Assembly: GCA_037178975.1 (NCBI GenBank)
Contig: JASJZH010000003.1
Span: 992,001-1,056,000 of the forward strand
Length of the DNA stretch: 64,000 bases
DNA from: Oscheius tipulae
Taxonomy: Eukaryota > Nematoda > Chromadorea > Rhabditida > Rhabditidae
Direction of reading: 5' to 3'
This document shows, one piece after another, positions 1-11,889 of this stretch (the stretch's first letter is position 1; each line of letters begins with the position of its first letter). The translations under genes and the position numbers were made by a program. The notes beneath the pieces were generated by a model that had not been told where the DNA came from, did no database searches, and saw only the letters and a list, made by a program, of their open reading frames with translations.

Positions 1-299
1 CAGAGAGAGACAGAGAGAGATAAGATAGATAGGGAGTTAGAGACAGAGTCTAGCCAACCCAAAACCAGTGACTACCAAGGAATCGTGTAGAGCCGTTTTG
101 AACGGAAAACAACGGGCAGTAAAACAGACAGCGAACGCTGAGGCTATATTTCAAAGTGGAGACAACAAGCGATCGTGCCACAGAGACAGCGGCTAATATA
201 CCGACGTGGCGCCAAGTTGGCCTTATTTTGGTTTTTCAAAGTCCAAGACACTTGTACTGTCACACAGACACACGGCTGAACACTGTCATATGAACTCAC

Positions 300-569
300 T
301 TTCGATGTGAGTTACTCCAGAACGGATCTTCTCCTTCCAGTCGACTATTCGTTTGTCACTGTCTGGCATGTCGTCGAGAATGTCGTAGATCTGAAAATAG
401 GAAATCACAGAGATAGTGACAGTGACAGTGACGGTGACCCTTGACCTACCTGGTAGATCATAGGATGTACTCCCTCAAACCTCTCGATTTCCACCTTAAT
501 CTGACCACTGTTGGCCGATTTTGAAAAGGGAGAAGAAGAGAACCGGGAGTAAGAGCTCCGAGCAGACAT
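300..569 (-). CDS. AGAP / centaurin-gamma Arf-GAP, first two exons (partial)
   Basis: Two minus-strand exons are visible, 569..450 (40 codons from ATG) and 390..300, joined by a GTAGGT...TTTTCAG intron. The second ends at a perfect GTGAGT donor, so the gene runs off the left edge. The protein starts MSARSSYSRF; FEGVHPMIYQIYDILDDMPD and KIRSGVTHIES follow the block found just N-terminal of the GTPase-like domain in AGAP/CENTG proteins (there roughly IHPSIYDIYDLI..IP and IRDHVVCIE). Family members are multidomain Arf GTPase-activating proteins (GTP-binding-like, PH, ArfGAP and ankyrin domains) acting in endosomal traffic. Those domains lie outside the window, so the call rests on this short block. 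No downstream exon is visible in 1..299. Confidence 0.72.
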
Positions 570-780
570 GGCTCTTTGGATAGCTGTCTTCTAGTAATTC
601 TTCAGAGCGATATGATCATCCTTGATAGTGGGACAGGGGTTCTGAAACTGAGAGTATGAGAGACAGAGACAGTACAAGTATTGAACTAGTCCCAGTTTTT
701 CGGGAACAACCAGTGGGCAAATAGGACTGGAGTGGAAGAGAACTATTCCTAGAGTCAGTTTATTTTGGAAAGCAGACTCT

Positions 781-830
781 CAAGGCTGCAGTGACTCTGG
801 CAAAGTGGCTCCAGAGCCACTGCAGCCTTG
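781..830. repeat. Perfect-class hairpin, 20-bp stem with 10-nt loop
   Basis: Bases 781-800 and 811-830 are inverted repeats with one mismatch. Read as minus-strand RNA the mismatch becomes a G-U wobble. It lies upstream of the minus-strand AGAP start. It could be a small MITE remnant, a cruciform or a short hairpin RNA; I cannot decide from sequence. Confidence 0.75.
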
Positions 831-1517
831 TGGGCATGGTTGCAAGGTCATAACTGAAAGTTCCGAGAGAGACAGGGAGAGGTAGCAAGAGAACCGGTTT
901 AAAACGGTGGGTTTAAGCTGCATAAAAAGAGGATCCCAATGGGTGTTTCGATTCGAAAATTGCGGGTTTCCATGTCTCGCTGTCTTTCTTTATTTCCGTC
1001 CCCCTGTCTCTCTATCTCTTTATTGCTCTGTCTCTCTGCTTCTCTGTATCTATCCCCTAGTCTGTCCCTCTGTTTCTGAGTCTCTCTGTCTCTCCCCAGT
1101 TATCCAATGACACCCTTATCCTCATCCCTTTACGCAACAGCCAGGGCGCCAAGTAATGGACAAATAAACAATGATGCTCTTGTGTTCGAGACAAGCGCGC
1201 GCGAACACAGGAAGCCATCGGAACACTGACTGTACACTTTAAATATGTATCCTCTTTGCAAATCAATGAGACGGGACGTCTCTAACTATCTGTTGCTTAT
1301 TTATGCTTTATTCTCCAAAGAGAATATGAATAACTGACCTGTTTCTAATTTAAAAATTCCCAGAAAAATGTGAACTGTTTTCCAAAGTAGAGCTATCTGA
1401 AATTTCCAGTTTGACAAAAAGAGTGAGAGAGAGAAAGAGACAAATACGTAAACAATTACAAGAAAGAAAACGCCTAGGTAAAACGGTGAGACAAGGATGA
1501 CTAAGAACCCTGCTCGG

Positions 1518-1555
<38 letters not shown>

Positions 1556-3187
1556 AAGAGAAAGACAGAGGCAGAGAGGACAGAACAAGCTATCACGTGT
1601 TATTTGAAAAGGGAGCCCACTTGATTTGAAATTCAGATTGCTGCTGGAGAAAGAGATAAAAAGGGTCACAAAATGACTCAAAATGGACATGAAGCCCAAA
1701 AAATGAGTTTACGACTAGTAGTGTTTTTGAGCTAAAAGTGACCAAATGAGGATTCAAACACAACTTTAGGGTTTTGGCATACTTTGCAAAGTTCTAGAAC
1801 TGATCAAAATCTATAACTTTGTAGAACATCAGGAAGTCAAATTCTGTCATCTTCTGCCCGAAAAACTTGTATAAGGTTGTTAGCAGAGATTGACAGTTCC
1901 CGAATGCGGAATAGATAAGGATTCGAAGCATGGCCTGGCTCGAAGAAACGGGACCTAGACTCAAAACTTAACGTATTTCAAGGTCAGTTTTGAATTTTTA
2001 AAGTGTCGGAGAATAGGAAAATTGGAAAAAAGTGAATGGTAAAGATATTGCAAGAGTTTCAGAAGAGCTGCCTCTGAAAAAAGGCGGATCTAACCAAAAA
2101 TAGCCTACCAAAGACTATGAAATCAGATTTTACGGTAAAAAGTACTAGTTTTCCTTGAAAAATTCTGACAAAAAGCATACTAATCGAGTCAAAAATGGAG
2201 GTGTCTCGTCTGAAACAATGAAGGTAGGCGAAAGCGAAATGCCGACTGGACTGGGGAGTGATTTTGGCGCCAAACTTGCTTTCATTCCGGACTGGAACTG
2301 TCAAAATCTCTGTCATTTTCTCTGTCATAACCGGGACAAGACAAAGAGAGAAAGTGTTAAAAAAAACGAATTTCACTGATAAGAATTCTACTGGGAACTC
2401 CTGGGCAAACAAAAAGTGACCATCATGGGAGAAAAGCGGGACGCTTTTTTAAAGAAAAAAGCAGGAAAATAGGAAGTTTGAATAAAATTAAGAAAAATGT
2501 CGCTCCTTGTTCATTCTCTCTGTCTCTCTGTGTATATACCGGGCCGATCGATAGGGGGGCCCCCGACCCCGCGTCCATCCAGCCTCCTTAGTTCAGTAGA
2601 GAGAGAGAGAGAGAGACAAAGAGCATGCTCCATGGTCTGGCCAATTAGGTCCCATTTTTTGTGAGTTTACTGAAAAAGACCCTGGGTGTCAGAAAACTGA
2701 CTCGAAGCTGTTGGTTTTCTTCTCTCTGATAATGAATCTTGAATAGCTCTCGTACTTTCAGGTCCAGCAAGCAGCTAAACACTAAAGACAACTTTCAGGG
2801 GTCAAGCAATGATTTTTCAAATTTTTATCATATCAAAACTACAACTTTGCAGAGCATCGTTTTGTAGTCAAGCCACTTTTTGAAACAGCTTCTTTTGTAT
2901 GGGGCCTATTTTTAAACCAAAATAACTTGCGACCCACCTTGTATACCTTGTTTCGGATCGAAAACTTCATTTTTCAGACTTATGATGACAAAGTTGTAGC
3001 CCGAGATGCAAAGGAAATTCCTGAAGAAACAGAAGAGGAGCAGAAAGACAGAGACGGTCAGCTGACCTTCCCTTCTTTCCAGCAGGAGCCCAGTGTCACT
3101 GACAGTCACTCAGAGTATCAGACAAAATGGTATAATGCCCAGGAGATATACAATAGATGCGGTTTCAGGTTAGGGTGACGGAGACGG

Positions 3188-3205
3188 CTATAAAACGTTT
3201 TATAG
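3188..3205. repeat. 18-bp perfect palindrome CTATAAAACGTTTTATAG
   Basis: The palindrome is flanked by a further GAGA...TCTC pair, giving an imperfect longer stem. It sits in the gene-poor left part, and no function can be assigned. Confidence 0.7.
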
Positions 3206-4699
3206 TCTCCGCCCGGGACCGACAAGCATAAAGGAGCCTAATAGAACGAGATCATTTGGAGCTACTCTAATGGAAAAAAAATGGTAAAAGGAAGAAAAGT
3301 GGCACGTGTGTCATGCTGATCCCTCCTGGCGGCAGCATTTGTCCCTGCTCGTATGTCGCGCTAACACACTCGTGTTCTGTTTGTTGATGGGATATGTAGT
3401 CAAAGACAAGGGGAAAAAAACTGGTCCCTGTCTGTCTCTGTCTCTGTCACTCTTCTCACAGTCAGAACGTCTATTACTAGCACAGAGCGACCACCTGTCC
3501 TGTCATATCATTAGTGAGTAACGAGATTACGCCATACTGACATTTGCCAGGCCTAAATGGCTAGTGTCAACCCATTAATTGATGACCGAATTGGGAAAAC
3601 ACGGTCAATAGAGCGTGATAGAGAGACGTGGAGGTCCAGAAACAGAGACAGACTTTTTTAAATGGCAAAATCAATAAGTTTCCTGGTAAGATACTATCTG
3701 AGGTGTCAAGTGAAGCATGAAAATATTGAGGTCTCTATTTGGAGTCTGGAAGACTGACCAGAAAGGGAAAAATGAGGAACTGAAAAGACAGACAATTGAG
3801 CGGAGAGACAGAGAGACAGAGTCAGAGAATAAAAAAAGAGAGCCTAAGGAGAGAAAGCCCTGAGAGGAAAAGTGTAGTAGATCGTCCAGAATGATAAGGA
3901 TGGGGAGTGGTGGTTGGCTATGGCTGCAACTTTCACCTCTTTCCCGCTCGTCACAAATATCACCATAAGAGGAGAAAGAGAGACCGAAACCTGTTCCGGC
4001 CTAGCCGTGGTCAGAAAGCGAGAGAATTTGCATGTAATCCCAGTGACAGCGGGACAGGGAATGGGTGAAAAGGGTTAGATAGAAGCTTGTCTCTCTTTTT
4101 CTCGAGAATATCACATAACCATAACCGTATGAGTCTATGTCTACAATTTTCACCTACCCTTTTACTATCCCAGTTTGTCTCTGTCTCTAGTCATGTCCTC
4201 AACCACAACCATTTTCGTTCATCTAATTGCAAAAAAACAGGACATGGTTCCGGATAGTGACCAATATCAGCAGTTTCATATGGCTCAGCTTCGAGTTTCC
4301 TTGTCATTCTCTAGCAATATACCTGTTCCAAGTGTTCAGCACTGAATTGTATCAAGGCTTACAAATCTGTCGTTCGAGCTCTTTCCTCTCTTCCCCACTC
4401 CCCCGTCTCCTGGAATATTGTGTAGCTTGACGTTACAGCCATGTGAATAAACAGTTGCATGCAAAAAAGACTATAAGAAGTTTTATAAAAATCTGACTGT
4501 GATACATGCTCATTCTCTGCAGAACTTCTAAAATTGTTGCCTCGCATCCAAAAATGGGGTGATAAGCACTTTCATTTTTAAATAGCAGCAGTACTGTCTC
4601 TCTGTCCCACCGATTTTCTGTCTCTATGCCTATCTGTCTCTCTCTCTCTCTCTTTCTCTCTGTCTGTCTCTTGCTCGTGCATTTTTGATTGAATCCCAG

Positions 4700-5028
4700 C
4701 TATCTCCTCGTCTCTATCATTGTTCTCATTGCAATCTTCTTCTGCCTGAAGAAGCTCTATAACTGCTGTCGTGACAATATCAACGAGATTTTGGCCGATT
4801 ACCGTCCGGCCAACACCCATCCGATGAATCTATTAGATCCGGCAGGTCTTGCATAGTTTTTTCAAGAGACTGTCACCTAAAATTTTTTCTCAGATATTGA
4901 TCGGCGATCCCACCGAAAATGAGATCTATCCGATGGAAGAAGGTGCACAAGGGGAAGCGTCCGTCGTCCTTAGAAGAGCGTCCATTGCACCCCGAAAAAA
5001 ATATCTGTTGACTCGGCACCCTTTTTGA
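4700..5028 (+). CDS. Small single-pass membrane protein, C-terminal exons
   Basis: An exon at 4700-4845 follows a ...TCCCAG acceptor. It encodes a hydrophobic helix (YLLVSIIVLIAIFFCLKKLY) followed by NCC and a polar tail ending NLLDPA. The next part, 4894-5028, has a well-composed acidic/basic frame (IGDPTENEIYPMEE ... KKYLLTRHPF). The donor at 4846 (GTCTTG) gives a phase that reads instead to an early stop, so the two parts differ by one base. The first exon with the start codon was not found. It resembles other one-helix proteins in this window in architecture only. The function is unknown. Confidence 0.45.
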
Positions 5029-6040
5029 ATGCTCCATACTCTTGTTTTTGGGTTATGGTTGTATTTTTGGTCTTCAATGAAGTCGTCTTGTAGCAGAGAC
5101 AGAAATGACTGGAAACGGTTGACAGAGAGAACAGAATAGGCAGATTGATATAGATCGGGATAAAAACGAAATGAAGGAAGTGAAGGTGTCAGGGGAGTGA
5201 GAGACAGAGAGCAGAAGTAACAAGGGACAAGCTAAAATTTACAGGCGACAGGAAGGGTTCAATGGAACAGGTTGGCTTTACGTGCGACTCTTTGCCAAAG
5301 GAAGACTGACAGAAACAGGCTGACAGAAGAAGCACAGTGAACTTGACTGAGACAAAATAATGGTAGACTGGCAGGGACAGCGTGACAGAGATTTCAAGGA
5401 GGTCAGGTATACAGTTTCCTCTTGACTGACCAGATGACCTAAGCTGGGAGAGACGAAATGACATGTTAACCTTGGAAGATTGACAGAGAGAGATGAGGAG
5501 AAAGACGTTCAGTGCCAGATGTGTGAGGTTGACAGGATAGCCCAACTGACAGACAGATTGACACGAACAGTTCGGAAGGGACAACGTGACAGAAATCTTG
5601 AGGAGACAGATTGACAAAGACTTTTTGACTGATGAAATGAGGGATAGGCTAGAAGATTGGCATATGTAGGTGGGCAGAGACAGACATTCTGGTCAATTTG
5701 TAATTCAATGAGCGCAGTTTAACATACCGTCTTGACATCATAAATCCTTTTCCCTAAGAGCCGTTGTGCCAAATGAGTTACTCTGAGGAGAGAGAAGTCT
5801 GTACAGCTTTCGAAATCTCAGAGACTTTAATCGACCTCTTCTCACATATTAAAACCCACTTTATGATCGCGGCGCTACCCCTGCCCTTCTCAGACTGTTT
5901 TAGCTCTACCAGCTTTCCATTTTTCGAATTTATTTTGACCCCAAGCTGTCATCTGACGAGCGATGTTCAGCAAAATTATTGGCCAGATCAAGGCCTGAAA
6001 CATCCCAAAACATCACGGAAAACTGACTTTTAATCGAACA
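5029..6040. repeat. Degenerate tandem tract of GTCAG/CTGAC words
   Basis: Between about 5180 and 5640 the sequence repeats degenerate TTGACAGA / GACTGACAG units. Related segments such as CGTGACAGAGATTTCAAGGA recur near 5385 and 5585, a period of about 200 bp. The long minus-strand open frame here is a product of the repeat. Related words occur at 32.1-32.7 kb. A weak plus-strand reading starting at 5776 has no supporting splice structure. Confidence 0.45.
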
Positions 6041-6044
6041 GTTC

Positions 6045-6270
6045 AGACACGGTGTATTATGCATTTTTAGACACGAACACAACCGAAGACGCAGTGTTTG
6101 ACCTGTTCTGTACGGCCGGCCTGACTGTGTACTTCACCGTGGTCTACTGTCGCTATAGGTGTCGCAGGAATCCGCGCGTGCCTCCACGTCGGCAGTATCT
6201 CCCTCGAATCGTGAAGGCTCCTAAAAAAACACTGTATTCTCAGCAGTTAGGCGTCGACAAGCTCATGTAA
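6045..6270 (+). CDS. Possible small one-helix membrane protein exon
   Basis: An open frame from an AACAG acceptor near 6044 encodes a hydrophobic segment (FDLFCTAGLTVYFTVVYC) followed by a strongly basic stretch (RYRCRRNPRVPPRRQ) and stops at 6270. The helix-then-basic-tail pattern fits a type III or type I single-pass protein. The upstream exon and start are not resolved; the closest candidate exon begins near 5776 and does not match in phase. No family was recognised. Confidence 0.35.
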
Positions 6271-6978
6271 GCAGCTGTTTTCTCTGTGTCTCTCTGTCTC
6301 TCTGTCTCTCTGTCCCGTTGTCTGTTTGTGCCGATTGACTCATTTAGATGACCTCAAGAGTCAATGAACCTTGTTGCTATTAAAACTCTAATAATAGATC
6401 TTTTAGAGCACTCCCCAAGACGAATCCGCATTCCCAATGAAAGTCTCACCAGTGATACTTTATAATATTTCGGGTTCCTTATTATCTGTTGTCAAAGCGG
6501 GATATGAATTTTTTGAAAGAGACAGGAAGCGGTTGGAATGTAGTGGGCTAGAGAGACAGTATCGCTCGATCCCGACAGTTGTTGTCTTTCATCCGGGATG
6601 GTGTGAGAGAGCACGCGCAACCGTTCCTTGTAAACAGCACAACATTTTGTGTTGTTCCGTTTAGGCCTAGGTAGGAACATTTCTCTTTTCCTTTTACATA
6701 GACAAAGAGACAGGGAGACAGAAAGACAAAGAGACAGTGAAACAGACCCTGGTACATACATAATCCTTGAAGCATTTCAAAGCTGTTTACTCTTGCCAAT
6801 CAATCAATCTGTCTGCAATCTTTTGCTTGTTAATCAAGTGTCTGCATTAAACACTCACTTCGTGATCTATGAATAGAGGCAGACAGTCGCCATCGCGCAA
6901 TCGCTTATTTAGGGCCTTTTGCTCCTCAAAACACGACCTTTCCCATCTTTATCAATTATCTCACTATCATTTTTTAGA

Positions 6979-7269
6979 ATGGAGATTCTCTTTCTAGTGA
7001 TGTTAATCATTTGCTGCATCGGCCTGTGCTGCTGCCGTAGTTATTTTTCTTCTGGTCCTCTTCCAGTCTACGATCAGCCAGACGCTGTAAGTCTGTCTCT
7101 CTGTCATTTTATACTTCAGACTGTTGCCACAATGGACCACGTCTACTACATGACTATTCCTGACGATCTCACTACCTCCTGTGAGAACACAGCGGATGCG
7201 TGCTCGTGCCCGTCGGTCAACTGCCAGAATGCAGCCGATGTGTGCTCATGCCAGTCCTGCGATGACTAG
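6979..7269 (+). CDS. Small membrane/secreted protein with Cys-rich tail
   Basis: Two exons, 6979-7086 (36 codons) and 7120-7269, are joined by a 33-nt intron that begins GTAAGT and contains TCTGTCTCT. The ATG lies two bases after a TTTTTTAG acceptor, which suits trans-splicing of a spliced leader. The protein is about 85 aa: a short hydrophobic N terminus (MEILFLVMLIICCIGLCCC) acting as signal or anchor, then an acidic region and a tail with CSCPSVNC and CSCQSCDD clusters. It belongs to no family I recognise. Paired CSC motifs suggest metal binding or disulfides, which is inference only. Confidence 0.65.
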   Translation: MEILFLVMLIICCIGLCCCRSYFSSGPLPVYDQPDAVSLSLCHFILQTVATMDHVYYMTIPDDLTTSCENTADACSCPSVNCQNAADVCSCQSCDD

Positions 7270-7471
7270 CAGTGTTACTACCACATGTTTTAAATAGTTC
7301 AGTAAAGATTAAACAAATATAAAAGAAAAATATTTGGGGATGGGATAGGAGAGAGTACGGGTGAGAAAGATTCTAGGGCATGAAGGATCCTTTGCAGTGG
7401 AAGAGAGGAGGCATTAGATTTCTTGCGGGCTCAAGGCTGTACAATTCTGTTCTTTCGAACACCAGAAATTG

Positions 7472-7801
7472 CTATTCTAAAAAATCTTCCGTAGTCAAGA
7501 GGGACATCAGTCTATTCACTTTCTTCCTGTACCACCTCACGGTAGTGGGAGTGATCAAGGCTAGAATAAGAAGTCCTAGGGCTAAAAAAAAAGCTGTCCT
7601 TTGGCAGAGAAGAATAGGCCACCTCGTGAGAACAGAGAGTAACCTAGAATTTCTAGTAACTAGGCAGGTTTGACGGCAAGTTTTTTTGTTCGAAGATTTA
7701 TGATTGCCAGAAGAGTTGAAAGAGAATCTAGAGATGGTGACAGGGACAGTGCCACTGATGGGTACTTCTTGATACGGATATGACACAAGTAGAGAGTACA
7801 A
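7472..7801 (-). CDS. Doubtful minus-strand frame with one transmembrane helix
   Basis: A 109-codon open frame holds two possible N-glycosylation sites near its start and a convincing helix (AFFLALGLLILALITPTTV) followed by RWYRKK. The frame has no ATG at its 5' end and no clean upstream exon. I list it because the helix-plus-basic stop-transfer pattern is common in this window. It may be one exon of a larger gene or noise. Confidence 0.25.
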   Translation of the reverse strand: MYSLLVSYPYQEVPISGTVPVTISRFSFNSSGNHKSSNKKTCRQTCLVTRNSRLLSVLTRWPILLCQRTAFFLALGLLILALITPTTVRWYRKKVNRLMSLLTTEDFLE

Positions 7802-8025
7802 TGACTCCCTCTATGATCCGCCATTTCTCTGTAAGGTCGGCTCAGATGACCAGAGGACGCTGTCTTGGTTTTTCTCGGAATTCTGTGTCTTCTAGCGGCA
7901 GTCTTTCTCATATTCGGGACCATACTGCACTGCGATACAGGGAGAAAATATTGGGTCTCCGTCTGTAAATAATAACAACTCCCGTTTCGAGAACAGTCTT
8001 TATTTTCCTTCGATGCCCTTCTCCT

Positions 8026-9230
8026 CTAACAGGTCATCTTCTCCAAATGCCTCATGGCATTGCTGCGGTGACGAAGAATCTTTTGGAGGGGTCCTCCGCG
8101 GAAGATGTTGCCTCGACTATGGAGTTTCTCGTGGAGCTCCCTCAGATGCGGCTTTCTCGGCTCAGCCACGATGAATTCCAAGGCAAGCTGGTTGTAGTGT
8201 CGCTTCAGTAGCAGAGCCGTGGCCACATTCTGCAGACGGGGCATGTCACAGTCGGCGGCAGCTAGATACCACTTGAGCACCTGCTCCAGACAGTCTCTCT
8301 CCGAGACCAACTGGTCACAGGCCGTCTTCTCCAGAGCCGTATGCAGAGGATTGACGGTGCTGGGCCGATAGCGACGAATCAGATGGATCATCTCCTCGGT
8401 CAGCTTCACGGTCATTGAGCCCTCCTGACGGTAGGTGCCAGTCAGCATGAAAACGAGGACGGTGGAGAGAGCAGCCAGCGTGCAGTCCTCCTCGTACTCG
8501 GGTCTCTTGGTTCGCAGAAGCTGGCGGAAGTAGTGGGATGTCTGGAAGAGCGCGGCCCTGTTGCAGGGGAAGATGCCGTCCTGGCAGCGGAGACGAACGT
8601 CATGGAGAGCTGGGTCATCGATGACACGGAAGAGGGATGGACGAGAGGCTGGTGGAGCTTGAGCGGCTTTGAGGAAGAGGCCAAGCTCGAAACAGCGCTT
8701 TGGAATCTGGAAATGGGGTCAGAGATACAGAAAGAAAGAGGACTAACCTGCAGAATCGTCGTAATATGAAGAGTCGCGGCACCAGACTGTCCACTGCAAA
8801 TCTTCTGAAGAGCTCTTCCAAAGTTGGATTCTGCCGGCGCACGGGCGGCACACGGCTCCCCGGCACTGCTGCTGAAGGTCACATCTTTCATCACATGACG
8901 CACAGGTCCGAGTAGACTCTGCCCATCGAAGGTCTTGGCCTCGACGAAAAGGATGACTCCGCGCAGTACATACGTCCTAGCAACCTCGAAGAGGGACGAC
9001 GGTTCCAGAATCAGGTGACACTGCGCCCCTGCACGACTTCTGGCAGCCTGAGAGCCACGAAGGAAGTTGTACTCGTTGTCGGCCGACAGCGTCAGCTTCC
9101 ATTCGTAGACAGCCAGACCGTGGACTGCGGCGATGATCTCGGTCTGACGGTAGATTGTTCCGGTAGAGACATCTATGTTCCAGTTGTTAACGAACTCTTC
9201 GTAGTCGAATCCGGCCACGGTAGCTGCCAT
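8026..9230 (-). CDS. BTB/POZ domain protein (387 aa)
   Basis: Exons 9230..8748 (161 codons) and 8706..8026 (227 codons with stop) are split by one short GTTAGT...TTCCAG intron and total 388 codons. The first half is a globular region of unknown type starting MAATVAGFDYEEFVNNWNID. The second half holds a BTB core (HDVRLRCQDGIFPCNRAALF then SHYFRQLLRT) and a helical C-terminal part like the BACK region. BTB proteins dimerise and often present substrates to cullin-3 ubiquitin ligases. Nematodes have expanded this group, and no specific orthologue can be named. The start follows CAGACGACG; an upstream in-frame extension through an acceptor at about 9318 is possible. A fragment of its exon-2 acceptor region is duplicated at about 9360-9385. 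Confidence 0.8.
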
Positions 9231-10209
9231 CGTCGTCTGCACTGGAGTAGAACAGCAACTTTTATTGCTTTGTAGTTTCTCCAACAGTTTGACAAATGAG
9301 GCAATAACTGACTGCAATAGAAGAGAACAAAAGTATAAAAAAGTTCAATATACCATGCTTTGAAAATTGGAACAGCGCTTTGGAACCTGGGAAAGGGCAT
9401 TATGAGACCAAGAGAGACAGGGAGACAGAAAGACAGTGATAGAGACATATTTCTAATCACCAAAGGCTACGGAGAGCCCTCGTGATTTGGATGGAGAAAA
9501 TTGGAGTCTTTATCATTTCGGCTGGTAGCGCGCATGGTAGACTTCCGGATGAGTCGGGATTCCAAAGATCGAGTGAGTGACAGGGACGCCGAGACGTATC
9601 CATTGCTTACCCTGAAATCGTTCCAAGTTCGAACTACCGTCACTCAAGAGCTTAAAAGTTACTCACTCCAGCCCTAGTTCGAATCCTGCTGTGGTAAGCC
9701 TCTAAGCTAAGAAAGATTGAAATGACCGCGAAGATCGCTGCAATACACATATACACAATAATTAGTATAAGATTAATCATTTTCTGAAAAAATGCCGCGT
9801 TTGGAAGAGGCAGAGACTGGCCAAGGTTAAAGAAAACAGTGATGATTGGATTGAAGAACCAATATCTGAGTCTTTGGAGAAGTGTCTCTGTCTCTCTCTC
9901 TCTCTCTCACCCGTTTTTTCCAGATGACTCTCCGCCGGAGCGGAATGGAAGATGTTTTTTTTTCTCTCTATTCCAGTTCTGAAGATATTTTTCAAGAACC
10001 CACTTTGCTGACCAAGACCGGCATTGATTTCAGTCCCATACTGTTATGATCCATAGGTGACATCAACCATTACATTATCTGTTTCATTTTAGCTGTTAAT
10101 CAAGATCCTTTTCTCGGTGGCTCCAGGTTTTCTAATGCGTACAGTAGACATGATTCGGCACACACTTTTCTCTTTTGTTTAAGATAACATTTAAGAAGAT
10201 TTAACAACC
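9231..10209. other. Spacer with tRNA-like boxes, no supported gene
   Basis: The spacer contains a duplicated scrap of the BTB exon-2 start (about 9360), a GA-rich microsatellite, and sequences resembling tRNA A and B boxes (TGGTAGCGCGCATGG near 9523; AGTTCGAATCC near 9675). The boxes are about 150 nt apart without a foldable tRNA, so at best this is a tRNA-derived repeat. The last ~150 bp should hold the promoter of the kinase at 10210. Confidence 0.4.
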
Positions 10210-11582
10210 ATGCAAATACCGGGAATCCATCTGTATTTGTATCTCTTCTACCTTTGCATACTAACTCGAACTTTCAGCCAACCATGCCCTCCAAGGAAGG
10301 CTTTCCCAACAAAAGCGATTATATCTCTCTCTCGACCAAAGCCTTTAGAAGCCAGAACTGTGTACACGTACGATCCTAAATTGGAAGTAGTCAACATGGC
10401 CGTAGATCCGGACCTTGATATCTATCCGGAGACTGTACTGGAAAGTGGAAAGTTCGAAGCACTTCAACCCATTGAACACAATGTACAGGGCTACTACCTG
10501 AAAGGCCAATTTGCACCTGGTATTCTCCGTGGATACTTGGGGTACAGTAGTCGACTTCTATTATTTCAAGAATGTCTTTAGATATGTGTTGGTGAAGTAC
10601 CTCGGTGCAAGGAATAACATCATTTGGCAGTTGCGAGACTATTCTGGAGCAGATGTGAGTGCAACGGAGGCGGCTGCATTACGCCTAGCGGAAGATGAGA
10701 ATAACCCAAAGAGGGAGATCACATTTGCAAGAGAAGTGAATCATTACACTGCTTTGAAAGAGTTATTGTTTCCAGCTCGCCCACGAGAACATCGTGAGAA
10801 ATCCTTGGCTTCATCTCACCGGATGGTACGCCGAAAAGCATCAATGCCATCATTATGGAGGGGGATTTCTACGGAAACCTCGAAGATTGTATGTCTTTTG
10901 ACCGCTCTAAGTAATTAAAGTAATCCAGACGCTTCTCTCAATCAGATCCCTCTCCCAGATGTGAAAGCCTTCGCTCTACAACTGGCTTCAGCACTGGAAT
11001 ACTGTCATTCTCGTGGCATCATGCACAGGGACGTCCGTGCCAGGAAGTAGGCTTTTCAAGTTATTTCCCAACGCCACATTTAGCATTTACGTCCAGGATG
11101 AAAAGAGAATCAAGCTTGGAAACTTTGGCTACGCTCGTGTTGGAAACAAGGACGATACCCATACGGCAAAGTACGTTAAATGATTAACAGCTAAAATGAA
11201 AACTCGTGAAGCAAAGGAGAGGAGCTGTACTACCGAGCCCCGGAGATGATCTTCCGCCATACCGTAACAGACTACACTTTCTCCGTCGACGTGTACGGAT
11301 TCGCTCTGGTCCTATGGGCGATGCTACATGGTGGAAGGTGAGAGGCCAGTTTACTTCCGGTATTCTTCTTCCAGGAAGCCTTACAAAGATGATCCTGCAT
11401 GCGAGAGGCTGGTGAGGAACGAGAACAGGTTCAAACAGCATCTGGTAGAGGGAAACAGACCCAGAATCGAAGACAATGTTGACCAAAGGCTGGCCAACCT
11501 GATCAAAAAGTGTTGGATCAACGAAAGCGAAAAGGAAAAGAGACTTTCGATGAGCGAGGTCCGAGCACTTCAGAGCATGTGA
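10210..11582 (+). pseudogene. Divergent protein kinase 1 (NFG variant), frame-disrupted
   Basis: The gene starts at ATG 10210 with a hydrophobic leader (MQIPGIHLYLYLFYLCILT). Kinase features follow in order: a glycine-loop-like LKGQFAPGILRGYLG, the beta-3 lysine in LVKYL, HENIVR, the hinge IIMEGDFYGNLED, HRDVRARN with the catalytic Asp and Asn intact, GNFG in place of DFG, YRAPEM, SVDVYGFALVLW, and a C-terminal CWINESEKEKRLS. Introns of 40 nt or less fit most joins, for example 10736-10775. Two places need one base fewer or more, the G4 run at 10539 and the A3 run at 10799, so the gene is either decayed or carries assembly indels. The missing DFG Asp suggests weak or absent catalysis. It heads cassette 1 and is followed by the truncated Cys-rich copy. 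Confidence 0.7.
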
Positions 11583-11889
11583 ATGTTCCCCTTGTGGTAC
11601 TTTCTGTTGCAATAAACCTGTCTGTTTTTCGATTAAAGGTGTTAAAGCCAAACAAATACCGTTGTTACATTTGAATTTCTAGCTCCCTGTACAATTCCTT
11701 CGTGACTGCGGCTCCATTGTTTCCGTTTCAATACAGAGGGTAATAGAGCATATCACAGATTTATGGTAGTAAAAATTTGATTAATAAACGATGAGTAGAG
11801 AAGGAAAAATGTAGAAACGTTTGAATGCCTTATCAGATAGTGGCTACTGTCACAAATTCAACTAATTCTGTTTCTCATATGATTGTGAA
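11583..11889. other. Spacer between kinase 1 and the Cys-rich copy
   Basis: It holds AATAAA-type sequence shortly after the kinase stop (AATAAACC near 11610) and AT-rich DNA. No exon was seen. Confidence 0.5.

Larger units (their letters stand above)
570..4690. other. Gene-poor stretch with simple repeats and dispersed repeat fragments
   Basis: No exon chain could be supported on either strand. The stretch holds GA/GACA and TCTG microsatellites (for example 1017-1100 and 1510-1575), fragments of a dispersed repeat recognised by CTACAACTTTG / AAAGTTCTAGAAC words near 1780-1830 and 2830-2860, an 18-bp palindrome at 3188-3205 and a GGGGGGCCCCC-like palindrome near 2556. Long open frames here are low-complexity readings of the microsatellites. 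Confidence 0.6.

Noticed and set aside
1500-1575. CRISPR-like regular repeats (GAGACAGA)
   Set aside because: Simple microsatellite without unique spacers, in a eukaryotic genome.
1301-1699. 132-codon minus-strand frame
   Set aside because: It is mostly a reading of a GA/CT microsatellite (long Ser-Leu runs), with no splice or start support.
5189-5617. 142-codon minus-strand frame
   Set aside because: It crosses a degenerate tandem tract; repeated peptide words mirror the DNA repeat and no gene structure accompanies it.
10539-10571. 29-nt intron in kinase 1 (GTACAG...TTTCAAG)
   Set aside because: The position matches an intron in kinase 3, but it leaves the frame one base off. A G-run length error with no intron, or a missing base, explains it equally, so it was not counted as a short intron.
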